Source: Prochlorococcus sp. HOT208_60m_813L03 (GTDB lineage Bacteria; Cyanobacteriota; Cyanobacteriia; PCC-6307; Cyanobiaceae). Taken from it: a stretch of DNA of 64,000 nucleotides. This document shows positions 38,021 to 46,814 of the stretch, piece by piece. The stretch covers positions 1 through 64,000 of the forward strand of contig MWOQ01000181.1 of the NCBI GenBank assembly GCA_002026145.1, given 5' to 3'. Within the stretch, counting starts at the first letter, position 1, and every line of letters begins with the position of its first letter. The notes under the pieces were generated by a model that saw only the letters and a list, made by a program, of their open reading frames with translations, had not been told where the DNA came from and searched no databases. A program made the translations under genes and the position numbers.

Positions 38021-38488
38021 TTGAATAAAGAAAACAAAAATAAACTAGAAGCTTTATTAGAAAAAGTTGCTAATAAACGGGATTTAGAAATCCACAGTTT
38101 AAATATACAAACTAATCAAAATCCAATTGTTATTGAAATAACTATTCGAAAAACTAATGGGCATGATATTTCCTTGGACGATTGTGCGCTATTTAATACC
38201 CCAGCATCTGACGAAATAGAAAAATCAAATCTTTTAAATTGTTCATATGTGTTAGAAATTAGTAGTCAAGGGGTCAGTGATGAATTAACCTCAGAAAGAG
38301 ACTTCAAAACTTTTAAGGGTTTTCCGGTTAATGTTGAGTTAAACCAAAAGAATTCAAAAATAAAATTTCTGAATGGTTTACTTTATGAAAAGTCTAATGA
38401 TTATTTAGCCATTAACATTAAAGGTAGGATAAAGAAAATCCCTTTCGATGAAGTATTAAAAATTAGTCTTTGTACCTTAAAAGATTAA
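38021..38488 (+). CDS. rimP: Ribosome maturation factor RimP
   Basis: RimP helps assemble the 30S subunit. The 155 residues show the two-domain pattern with the [11 protein letters not shown] and [14 protein letters not shown] motifs; in most relatives the latter reads LEVSSPG, so the usual Pro is Gln here, as in other cyanobacteria. The start is TTG; no upstream ATG is in frame. It opens the conserved rimP-nusA-ylxR-infB operon, with 36 bases to nusA. Confidence 0.93.
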   Translation: MNKENKNKLEALLEKVANKRDLEIHSLNIQTNQNPIVIEITIRKTNGHDISLDDCALFNTPASDEIEKSNLLNCSYVLEISSQGVSDELTSERDFKTFKGFPVNVELNQKNSKIKFLNGLLYEKSNDYLAINIKGRIKKIPFDEVLKISLCTLKD

Positions 38489-38524
38489 TTATTTTTCAAC
38501 CATTATTCAATTTTCCCATCATAG

Positions 38525-39928
38525 ATGGCATTAGTTATTCTCCCAGGTTTAAACAATCTTATTGAAGACATTAGTGAGGAAAAAAAGTTGCCTCCTAATA
38601 TCGTTGAAGCAGCCTTGCGCGAAGCTTTGCTAAAGGGATACGAAAAATATAGAAAAACGTTTTACATTGGAGTTAACAATGACCCATTTGATGAAGACTA
38701 CTTTAGTAATTTTGACGTTGGGCTAGATCTAGATGAAGAAGGTTATAGGATTTTATCAAGTAAAATAATTGTTGAAGAAGTTGAAAGCGAAGATCATCAA
38801 ATATCTCTAGTAGAAGTTAAACAAGTAGCTGATGATGCTCAAATAGGTGACACAGTTGTTTTAGATGTCACTCCGGAAAAAGAGGATTTTGGGCGAATGG
38901 CTGCTTCAACAACAAAACAAGTTTTAGCCCAAAAATTAAGAGATCAACAAAGAAAAATGATCCAAGAAGAATTTGCAGATTTGGAAGATCCTGTTTTAAC
39001 TGCAAGAGTTATAAGATTTGAAAGACAATCAGTAATTATGGGAGTTAGTTCTGGGATTGGTAGACCTGAAGTAGAGGCCGAACTTCCCAAAAGAGATCAA
39101 TTACCAAATGATAATTATAGAGCTAATGCAACTTTCAAAGTGTTCTTGAAAGAAGTTAGCGAAATAGCCAGAAAAGGACCACAACTTTTTGTAAGCAGAG
39201 CAAATGCTGGATTAGTCGTTTATTTATTTGAAAATGAAGTACCGGAAATCCAAGAAGGTACTGTAAAAATTGTTGCAGTTTCCAGAGAAGCCAATCCTCC
39301 TTCAAGAGCTGTTGGGCCAAGGACAAAAGTAGCTGTTGATAGCGTCGAACAAGAAGTTGACCCTGTAGGTGCTTGTATTGGAGCCAGAGGAGCAAGAATA
39401 CAACAAGTAGTAAATGAATTAAGAGGAGAAAAAATTGACGTCATTAAATGGTCATCTGACCCAATACAATATATTTTGAACTCTTTAAGTCCTGCGAAAG
39501 TTGATCTAGTAAGACTTGTTGACCCGGCTGGTCAACACGCGCACGTATTAGTTCCTCCTGATCAATTGAGTCTCGCAATTGGTAGAGAAGGACAAAATGT
39601 AAGACTCGCAGCAAGATTAACTGGTTGGAAGATAGATGTTAAAAACTCACATGAATACGATCAAGAAGCAGAAGATGCTGCAGTTTCTGAATTAATCACT
39701 CAAAGGGAAGATGAAGAGAATCTCCAGCGAGAAGCTGAGCTTAGATTAGAAGCAGAACAAGCTGAGCGTGCTGCTGAAGATGCAAGATTAAGAGAGCTTT
39801 ATCCCCTTCCTGAAGATGATGATGAATATGGACAAGAAACATATGAAGAAGAGACCTTCTCAGATGGTGATCAATTAGAGACCGTTCAAGATGGTGAAAT
39901 ATCCTCCAAAGAGGAGAGAAAACGGTGA
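38525..39928 (+). CDS. nusA: Transcription termination/antitermination factor NusA
   Basis: The 467-residue protein has an N-terminal polymerase-binding domain (1-125), S1 domain (about 130-200), and KH domains with [27 protein letters not shown] and [23 protein letters not shown]. The acidic, glutamate-rich tail (about 385-467) replaces the E. coli repeats. Its stop codon overlaps the ylxR GTG start (GTGA), so translation is coupled. Confidence 0.98.
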   Translation: MALVILPGLNNLIEDISEEKKLPPNIVEAALREALLKGYEKYRKTFYIGVNNDPFDEDYFSNFDVGLDLDEEGYRILSSKIIVEEVESEDHQISLVEVKQVADDAQIGDTVVLDVTPEKEDFGRMAASTTKQVLAQKLRDQQRKMIQEEFADLEDPVLTARVIRFERQSVIMGVSSGIGRPEVEAELPKRDQLPNDNYRANATFKVFLKEVSEIARKGPQLFVSRANAGLVVYLFENEVPEIQEGTVKIVAVSREANPPSRAVGPRTKVAVDSVEQEVDPVGACIGARGARIQQVVNELRGEKIDVIKWSSDPIQYILNSLSPAKVDLVRLVDPAGQHAHVLVPPDQLSLAIGREGQNVRLAARLTGWKIDVKNSHEYDQEAEDAAVSELITQREDEENLQREAELRLEAEQAERAAEDARLRELYPLPEDDDEYGQETYEEETFSDGDQLETVQDGEISSKEERKR

Positions 39929-40206
39929 TACGACAAAACCCTGTTATGCGTATATGCGTTTCATGCAGAAAAACATATGACAGGAAAGATCTTATAAAGA
40001 TTACTAAAGATCATAAGCAAGGAATTATGTTGAAAAATGGTATGGGGCGATCAGCCTACATTTGCAAGTCAAAAAAATGTTACTTAGATTCCAAAATCAT
40101 AAAAAAGCTTCAAAAAGCTTTAAGAACATCTTTAGATACTGAATTTATTGATGTTTTTGAAAAAGAAATTACAAGCTATAATTACTATCCCAATAAGGGA
40201 ATATAA
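39925..40206 (+). CDS. ylxR: YlxR-family RNA-binding protein (DUF448)
   Basis: A 93-residue basic protein between nusA and infB. The family signature RICVSCRKTYDRKDLIKI is present, as is GRSAYICKSKKCYLDS. It binds RNA and has been proposed as a nucleoid or RNase P associated factor in other bacteria. The start is GTG overlapping the nusA stop; an internal ATG at codon 8 is the alternative. Confidence 0.93.
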   Translation: MIRQNPVMRICVSCRKTYDRKDLIKITKDHKQGIMLKNGMGRSAYICKSKKCYLDSKIIKKLQKALRTSLDTEFIDVFEKEITSYNYYPNKGI

Positions 40207-40254
40207 TTACATTAAACCCTCTTTGAATTTCCAAAAGAGTACAAATCAGATTAA

Positions 40255-43200
40255 ATGACTATCAGCGATAAAATCAGAATTTACGAACTTTCCAGAGACT
40301 TAAATCTGGACAATAAAGATATATTGGATGCCGCTCAAAAACTTTCAATTTCAGTAAAAAGCCATAGCAGTTCAATAAGTGCAGAGGAAGCAAAAAAAAT
40401 AAAAAATCTTATTTATAAAAAAAATTCAGATAAAACAATCCTTTCTATTAAGAAACCTTCAATTAAAAAAGATAACTCCAAACAAATCAAAGAAGATGAA
40501 TCTTCTATTATCTCCTCTATGAAAGAGAAACCCCTTAAAGATAATTCAAACAAAAAACCATTGTTGATAAAACCTCTTAACAAACCTGAGAGTCTAAAAA
40601 TAGTTTCAAATCAACCTAAAAATCCCAAAAAACCGACAATTACCAACAGTTCACAATCTCAAGCAAATCTTACAAATCAAAATATAAATAATAAAACTTC
40701 ACAAAATCTCAACCAAGATAAAAAAACTTTCCTAAATAAAACAACCCCACCCATAAAAAGTCCTGCCAAACCCCCTATTCAACTAATTGCTAAGCCTAAA
40801 AATATTAGTAATAATTTTAAATCTAATGAATCTTCCCAGAACATCTCCAGCTCAGGGGGGAAAAGACAAATTTCAAACAAACCTGATCAAAATTCGAACA
40901 AATCCAAAACAAAAAACATTAATAACAGAACGTCCCCCCCCTGAGTTAGTAGGAGCACCAATAAGAAGAGAAATACCTAATCAGCGAAATAATAGGCAAA
41001 ACATTTCTTTTAAACAAACTGTTCCCAACAGACCTGGTACGCCTAACAGACCTGGAATGCCCAATAAGCCTGAATTAAGAAACAAACCATCAGATCAAGC
41101 CAGATCTGGTTCTTTCAATAGACAGTCCAATACAAGTAGGCCTGGTAATCCCAATAGACCTGGCATATCCAACAGGCCTGGATTAAGAAATAAACCATCA
41201 GATCAAGCCAGATCTGGTTCTTTCAATAGACAAGCCAATACAAGTAGGTTTGGTAATCCCAATAGACCTGGTATATCCAACAGGCCTGGTTCAAAATTCA
41301 ATAGTCAAAAGACACAAGGAATTAGAAAGCCAGTTTCACCTAATGAACTCTTACAACTTCAAAAAACTAACAAATCCGAGAATGAAGTACAGAATAAAAA
41401 TAATAACGAAAAACAAAATATTGAAATAACGAAACAGAAGGCAAAAGCTCCCAACAGTCGCCCAAATGCAACGCCAAATTCAAAAAAACCACCCCATAGA
41501 ACATTTTCAAATAATTCTAAAAAACCAGGTAAGACTGACTGGGACGATAGCGCAAAACTTGAAGCATTGAGAAGCAAAAATCCCCAAAAACAAAGACAGA
41601 AAGTTCATATTATAGGAGAGAACGATGATTCATTAACATCCGAAACCAGTGGATATTCAGGCGAAAAAATTTCAATCTTATCAGCTAGTTTGGCGCGTCC
41701 AAAGAAAGAAAAGTCTGATGAATCCAAATCTCAAAAAGCTATAAAACAATTTAAAAAGAAGAAAAAAGAGACTACTAGACAAAGGCAGAAAAGAAGAGCT
41801 ATGGAATTAAAGGCTGCCAAAGAAGCCAAACAGGTTAGGCCTGAAATGATAATAGTACCCGAAGATAATTTAACAGTTCAAGAATTAGCTGATAAATTAA
41901 GTCTTGAAAGTTCTGAAATAATCAAATCTCTCTTTTTTAAAGGAATAACTGCAACTGTTACTCAATCTCTCGACTTAGCAACTATTGAAACAGTAGCAGA
42001 AGAATTTGGTGTACCTGTTTTGCAAGATGATATCCAAGAAGCAGCTGAGAAAACAGTAGATATGATTGAATCTGAAGATATTAATAATCTAATAAGAAGA
42101 CCACCTGTTATTACAGTGATGGGGCATGTAGATCATGGCAAAACAAGTCTTTTAGATTCCATTCGAGAATCAAGAGTGGCTTCTGGGGAAGCAGGGGGTA
42201 TCACTCAACACATAGGAGCTTATCAAGTTGAATTTGAACATGAATCTCAAAAGAAAAAATTAACTTTCCTTGATACCCCTGGTCATGAAGCCTTTACGGC
42301 AATGAGAGCAAGGGGTACAAAGGTTACAGATGTAGCTGTTCTTGTAGTTGCTGCAGATGATGGTTGTAGACCTCAAACATTAGAAGCTATCAGTCATGCA
42401 AGAGCGGCAAAAGTACCAATTGTTGTTGCAATAAATAAAATTGACAAAGAAGGGGCCTCTCCAGACAGAGTAAAGCAGGAACTATCAGAAAAAGATTTAA
42501 TTGCTGAAGATTGGGGAGGAGATACTGTTATGGTCCCAGTAAGTGCTATCAAAAAACAAAACATTGATAAATTGCTCGAAATGATCTTATTAGTTTCAGA
42601 AGTAGAAGATCTACAAGCTAACCCTGAAAGATTTGCAAAAGGTACGGTTATTGAAGCCCACCTAGACAAGGCCAAAGGGCCTGTGGCTACTTTGTTAGTA
42701 CAAAATGGAACCTTAAAATCTGGAGATGTTTTAGCTGCGGGTTCAGTCCTCGGAAAAATTAGAGCAATGGTTGATGAACATGGTATTAGAATCAAAGAAG
42801 CAGGACCATCATTCCCAGTAGAAGCGCTAGGATTCAGTGAAGTCCCCACAGCAGGAGATGAATTCGAAGTTTACTCTGATGAGAAAACTGCTAGAGCCAT
42901 TGTAGGAGAAAGGGCAACAGATGCTAGAGCCACAAAATTAGCTCAGCAAATGGCCTCTAGAAGAGTCAGCTTATCATCCTTATCAACACAAGCAAATGAT
43001 GGAGAACTTAAGGAGTTAAACTTAATTCTCAAAGCTGATGTTCAAGGTAGTGTAGAAGCAATATTAGGATCACTAGAACAATTACCAAAAAATGAAGTTC
43101 AAGTCAGAGTACTACTTTCTGCACCTGGAGAAATAACTGAGACAGATATAGATCTCGCTGCTGCATCTGGGTCAGTAATCATTGGATTTAACACCTCATT

Positions 43201-43624
43201 GGCTTCTGGCGCGAAGAGAGCAGCTGATGCTAATGACGTCGACATAAGAGAATATGAGGTAATCTATAAACTCTTAGAAGATATTCAGTTGGCCATGGAA
43301 GGGCTACTTGAACCAGATCTTGTCGAAGAATCATTAGGGCAAGCTGAAGTAAGAGCAACTTTCGCAGTAGGTAAAGGAGCTATTGCTGGCTGTTATATAC
43401 AAACTGGCAAATTACAAAGGAATTGTTCTCTTAGAGTTATTAGATCAGAAAAAGTAATATTTGAGGGTAATTTAGACTCTCTAAAAAGAGCTAAAGATGA
43501 TGTAAAGGAAGTAAATACAGGCTTTGAATGTGGAGTCGGCTGCGATAAATTCTCTTCATGGATTGAAGGAGATGTGATCGAAGCATTCAAATTTGTCACC
43601 AAAAAGAGGACCTTATCAAATTAA
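40255..43624 (+). CDS. infB: Translation initiation factor IF-2, frame broken at a poly-C tract
   Basis: IF-2 is the GTPase that brings initiator tRNA to the ribosome. As written the gene is two reading frames: codons from 40255 end at TGA 40942-40944, and the rest continues in the next frame (GAG at 40943) to 43624. The break falls exactly after a run of eight C (40934-40941). Removing one C joins NRTSPP to [10 protein letters not shown] and yields about 1122 residues, a normal picocyanobacterial length. The N-terminal part holds an IF2_N domain and a long Lys/Asn/Pro-rich linker. The G domain starts with GHVDHGKTS, with DTPGHEA and NKIDK following. Because infB is essential, a homopolymer sequencing error or ribosomal/transcriptional slippage is more likely than true loss. 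Confidence 0.93.
40934..40941 (+). other. Run of eight C at the infB frame break
   Basis: Eight consecutive C followed directly by TGA. Seven C would keep infB open. Such a G/C homopolymer is very unusual in this AT-rich sequence. Confidence 0.95.
41041..41290 (+). repeat. 108-bp in-frame tandem repeat in infB
   Basis: About 2.3 copies of a 108-bp unit (36 codons): copy 1 41041-41148, copy 2 41149-41256, partial copy 3 to 41290. The segment encoding [16 protein letters not shown] is nearly identical in the two copies. The unit length is a multiple of three, so copy-number changes would lengthen or shorten the proline/asparagine-rich linker of IF-2 without breaking the frame. Confidence 0.9.
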
Positions 43625-43640
43625 TTAAACATTTAACTTT

Positions 43641-43877
43641 TTAATCTTTATTTCTGTCAAAGATTAATAAAGTGAGGAATATCACACAAGCACCCAACTG
43701 TATAAGAAGGTTATTTTGCTGTAATTCAGTTCCGCTTGCAATTTTGGAAAGCATTACTATAAGTCCTAATAATGCAGAACCGCTAAAAGCTATCCACAAT
43801 ATTCTTCTTAATCCCTTGAAAGGAGCTTGGGATTCCTTTAATAATTTCTTTTTCAATTCAGGATCTATTTTTGACAT
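43641..43877 (-). CDS. DUF3493 family membrane protein
   Basis: A 78-residue protein (from MSKIDPELKKKLLKES) with a polar N-terminal helix and two hydrophobic segments (about 25-45 and 55-72) ending in a short charged tail. I recognise the FKGLRRILWIAFSGSALLG region as DUF3493, a family related to photosystem assembly factors in plastids (LPA3/Rep27-like by pattern, unproven). I chose ATG at 43877; a TTG four codons upstream is possible. It converges on infB. Confidence 0.8.
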   Translation of the reverse strand: MSKIDPELKKKLLKESQAPFKGLRRILWIAFSGSALLGLIVMLSKIASGTELQQNNLLIQLGACVIFLTLLIFDRNKD

Positions 43878-43931
43878 AAATTCTTTCAATTATAAAATTA
43901 AGTCTATATGAAAAATTCAATATTTAATTTG

Positions 43932-44003
43932 GCCGGTATAGCTCAGCGGTAGAGCAACTGTCTCGTAAACAGTAGGTCATTGGTTCAATTCCAATTATCG
44001 GCA
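43932..44003 (+). tRNA. trnT: tRNA-Thr (anticodon CGT)
   Basis: A 72-base cloverleaf. The acceptor stem GCCGGTA pairs with TATCGGC, one G-T pair included. The D-arm contains AGCTCAGCGGTAGAGC. The anticodon arm is ACTGT-CTCGTAA-ACAGT with anticodon CGT, reading ACG threonine codons. The T-arm is ATTGG-TTCAATT-CCAAT. The discriminator is A and CCA is not encoded. It is followed 18 bases later by a glycosyltransferase gene. Confidence 0.96.
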
Positions 44004-44021
44004 CTTATAAAGCAAATTAAA

Positions 44022-45575
44022 ATGGTTAATAAAATTTTAAAATTTAGATATCTTTTCAAATTATTTATTTTTATTCCTCTCATATTTTATTTTGGCAAAC
44101 GAAGTTATATTGCGTTTGATGAAGGTTTTTATGCACTACAAGCTAGATGGATATTAGAAAAAGGTAACTGGACTATTCCACTTTGGTGGGATGAATATGT
44201 TTTAGATAGAACAATAGGAATACAGTTTTTGATAGCAAAGTCACAGGACTTATTTGGTAGAAATATTTTTGCCGCATATTTACCAACAACAGTCTCTTCA
44301 ATATTGATGCTATTTACAACTTATAAATTACATGAAGAATTATTTAACAAAAAATATGCAATTATATCTCCACTAATACTTGCTACAACGTATCTATGGT
44401 TTGACTACTCACACTTAGCCACTCAAGATATTATTTATTCATGTTTAGTAACTATAGGAGTATTAGCTTTAGTAAAAATAAAAAGTAAAAATAACAAATT
44501 CTATATTCTCCTTTTTGGAATTTGGATTGGCTTAGCTTTTATGATGAAAACTTTTTTAGTTTTTGTGCCGTTATTTTCACTCCTACCATATATTTTTTTT
44601 AAAAAAAATTTTTTATTCATCAAATTCTTTTGGTTAGGACTACTAATTGGATTTATTCCTTTTTTATTCTGGACGTTTTCTATCAACCCTTATTTAGACA
44701 AAAATATTATTTTTTACTTAGTTGAAAAGTTTAACTTTCTATCAAATAAAAATACTTTTACAAATCCTTTCTATTATTATTTGTGGAATGTGCCCTTAAC
44801 ATTTCTGCCATGGAGTTTTTTCGCAATTATTGGTACAACATACAATATTTCTCAAAATAAAGAGAATAAATATATACTTGGTTTGTTTCCCATCATTTTA
44901 GTAGCGACCCTTAGTATTTTCTCTACAAAAACACCTTATTATACTCTACAAATCTCATCTATTTTTTCATTAAATACATATTTAGGAATAAAATATTTAT
45001 TCAATTCTTATAAATTTAGTCGTTTTTTTATATTTATAACTTCAAAAATAATTCCATTATTTATATTTGCTCTAACATTCACATATTATTTTTTCTTTAA
45101 AAATTCAATCTTTTTTAATACAAAGGAAAATACATTTATGATTCTTGGATTATTATCTTTCGGCTTATCATGGTCATTAATAAAACATAAAAATTCGTTC
45201 AAAGAAATATTAATAACTCTCATAATTGGGCCTTACTTATTCACTTCATTTATTTTGCAATCAGGTTTATTCACTGATAGATCTAGAGAACTAAGAGAGA
45301 AAATGGAATATGTTTCATCCCTTGATTTAGTAAAAAATCAAACTATCTTGGTTGATAAAAAAGGAATCAACGACTCTCGATCTCAATCAAAAATCATAAG
45401 GATTTCTTTATCAACTCCTAAATTAGGTAGGGGATTAGAAAGTATTAATCAGTTAAAAAAATCTGAATTAGCATGGACAGCTGACCTTAAAAAAATAAAA
45501 AATAATGATAATTCTTATGAATTGATATACGAAAATGATGTTTTAAATCCATGGAAATTAATATTAAAAAAGTGA
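44022..45575 (+). CDS. ArnT/PMT-like membrane glycosyltransferase
   Basis: A 517-residue integral membrane protein of the GT-C fold. After a short N-terminus and first helix, the loop holds FDEGFYALQARW with Asp33-Glu34, the catalytic signature of the ArnT/PMT (GT83/GT39) families, which move a sugar from a polyprenyl-phosphate carrier to lipid A or protein. Ten or more membrane helices follow, then a soluble C-terminal tail (about 415-517). The frame is open upstream into tRNA-Thr; I chose ATG at 44022 to avoid that overlap. The neighbouring GT2 gene could make its lipid-linked sugar donor (inference). Confidence 0.85.
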   Translation: MVNKILKFRYLFKLFIFIPLIFYFGKRSYIAFDEGFYALQARWILEKGNWTIPLWWDEYVLDRTIGIQFLIAKSQDLFGRNIFAAYLPTTVSSILMLFTTYKLHEELFNKKYAIISPLILATTYLWFDYSHLATQDIIYSCLVTIGVLALVKIKSKNNKFYILLFGIWIGLAFMMKTFLVFVPLFSLLPYIFFKKNFLFIKFFWLGLLIGFIPFLFWTFSINPYLDKNIIFYLVEKFNFLSNKNTFTNPFYYYLWNVPLTFLPWSFFAIIGTTYNISQNKENKYILGLFPIILVATLSIFSTKTPYYTLQISSIFSLNTYLGIKYLFNSYKFSRFFIFITSKIIPLFIFALTFTYYFFFKNSIFFNTKENTFMILGLLSFGLSWSLIKHKNSFKEILITLIIGPYLFTSFILQSGLFTDRSRELREKMEYVSSLDLVKNQTILVDKKGINDSRSQSKIIRISLSTPKLGRGLESINQLKKSELAWTADLKKIKNNDNSYELIYENDVLNPWKLILKK

Positions 45576-45616
45576 ATAATCCATATATAATAAGTTGTTG
45601 TTTGTAAATTTTAATA

Positions 45617-46708
45617 ATGAGATCTGTTAATAGTTGGAATTTAACTAACAATGAACTTCATCAATTATTTAAAGACAATGACGAATTTATTTCTATTAAA
45701 GTCCGTGGTAATACTTGGGAGCCAATAACTAGATGGCTAAGATTAGATTCAAGAATTTTTAGAGAAACTACTAGCAAAGCAAGAATAACTTTATGCGATA
45801 TCGATTCTCTTGCAGAAATTTATAACTACAGATCAATTAGATGGAAAGCAAAAAAACTAACTCCTATGCCAACTAAGGTAATTCCACAATCTATTAAAAA
45901 TATTTTTCGGAAAATACCAATCATAAAACAACTCGCCTATGAACTTGAAATAGTCTTTTATAAATATAGTGAAAATATTTCTGAACATTTAATATCAATA
46001 GTAATTCCTGCAAGAAATGAAGCAGGTAATAAAGAACTTTTAATTAATGCTTTAAATAAATTCAAAAATATACCCAATAAATTAGAAATTATATTTGTTG
46101 AAGGTAATAGCAACGATAATACATATAAAATTTTGAAAGAATTAAAAGAAAATTTCTCAAATTTCTTCAAGATATCCCTTTTAAAACAAACTTCTAAAGG
46201 TAAGAAAAATGCAGTAGTGGAGGGTTTTAATATTTCTTCAGGTGAGACCCTCGCCATAATTGATAGTGATTTTACTGTAGATATTGATGACAGTATTGCA
46301 GCAATTATGGAATCAACCAAAAATAAAAATATCCTTATTAATTGCGCCCGCACAACTTTTCCAATGGAAAAAGATGCGATGAGATGGGCAAACTATATAG
46401 GAAATAGACTCTTCGCAATATTTCTATCAATTCTCATCAATAAGCCTGTATCAGATTCACTCTGTGGAACAAAAGTTTTTTCAAGAAAATTCTTTAAACT
46501 TATGAAAAAAAACGGAAGTTGGGATTCCAAGTCTGACCCATTTGGAGATTTTACAATAATATTTGAAGCTGCGAAAAACAACATTAAAATACTAAATTAT
46601 CCTGTGAGATATTACGCTAGAAAATCTGGAGCACCAAATATATCTAGATGGATAGATGGATTAAAACTTCTCAAAGTATGCTGGATTTATATGATTTCTG
46701 ATATCTGA
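45617..46708 (+). CDS. Family 2 glycosyltransferase with N-terminal extension
   Basis: A 363-residue protein. The GT-A core begins near residue 126 (LISIVIPARNEAGNK), with IIFVEGNSNDNT and the metal-binding DSD at 216-218. DSLCGTKVF and the PFGDFTIIFEA segment are typical of dolichol/undecaprenyl-phosphate sugar synthases. The first ~120 residues are an extension I do not recognise (GNTWEPITRWLRLDS...). There is no C-terminal membrane pair, so it probably works peripherally. It is 41 bases after the ArnT-like gene; together they look like a donor-maker and transferase pair. Confidence 0.85.
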   Translation: MRSVNSWNLTNNELHQLFKDNDEFISIKVRGNTWEPITRWLRLDSRIFRETTSKARITLCDIDSLAEIYNYRSIRWKAKKLTPMPTKVIPQSIKNIFRKIPIIKQLAYELEIVFYKYSENISEHLISIVIPARNEAGNKELLINALNKFKNIPNKLEIIFVEGNSNDNTYKILKELKENFSNFFKISLLKQTSKGKKNAVVEGFNISSGETLAIIDSDFTVDIDDSIAAIMESTKNKNILINCARTTFPMEKDAMRWANYIGNRLFAIFLSILINKPVSDSLCGTKVFSRKFFKLMKKNGSWDSKSDPFGDFTIIFEAAKNNIKILNYPVRYYARKSGAPNISRWIDGLKLLKVCWIYMISDI

Positions 46709-46814
46709 ATTAAATTAAATCTTAGTGAGTATTTTCATAGTATTTTTAATTTCTCCAAATTAGTAATAAAGTAGTTAGATTCTTAAAGAAAATAAATTCA
46801 TTAAATTTCATGAC

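Noticed and set aside
40787..43624. Separate 945-residue IF-2 ORF starting at 40787
   Set aside because: Its first 50 codons are the wrong frame of the upstream infB segment. The correct reading joins the two frames at the poly-C run.
43878..43889. TTG start for the DUF3493 protein
   Set aside because: An ATG four codons later gives a typical start; the TTG adds only KEF-type residues without support.
43980..44021. Upstream extension of the ArnT-like gene into tRNA-Thr
   Set aside because: The ORF is open to 43980, but the first 14 codons overlap the T-arm and acceptor end of the tRNA. The ATG at 44022 gives a normal N-terminus for the family.
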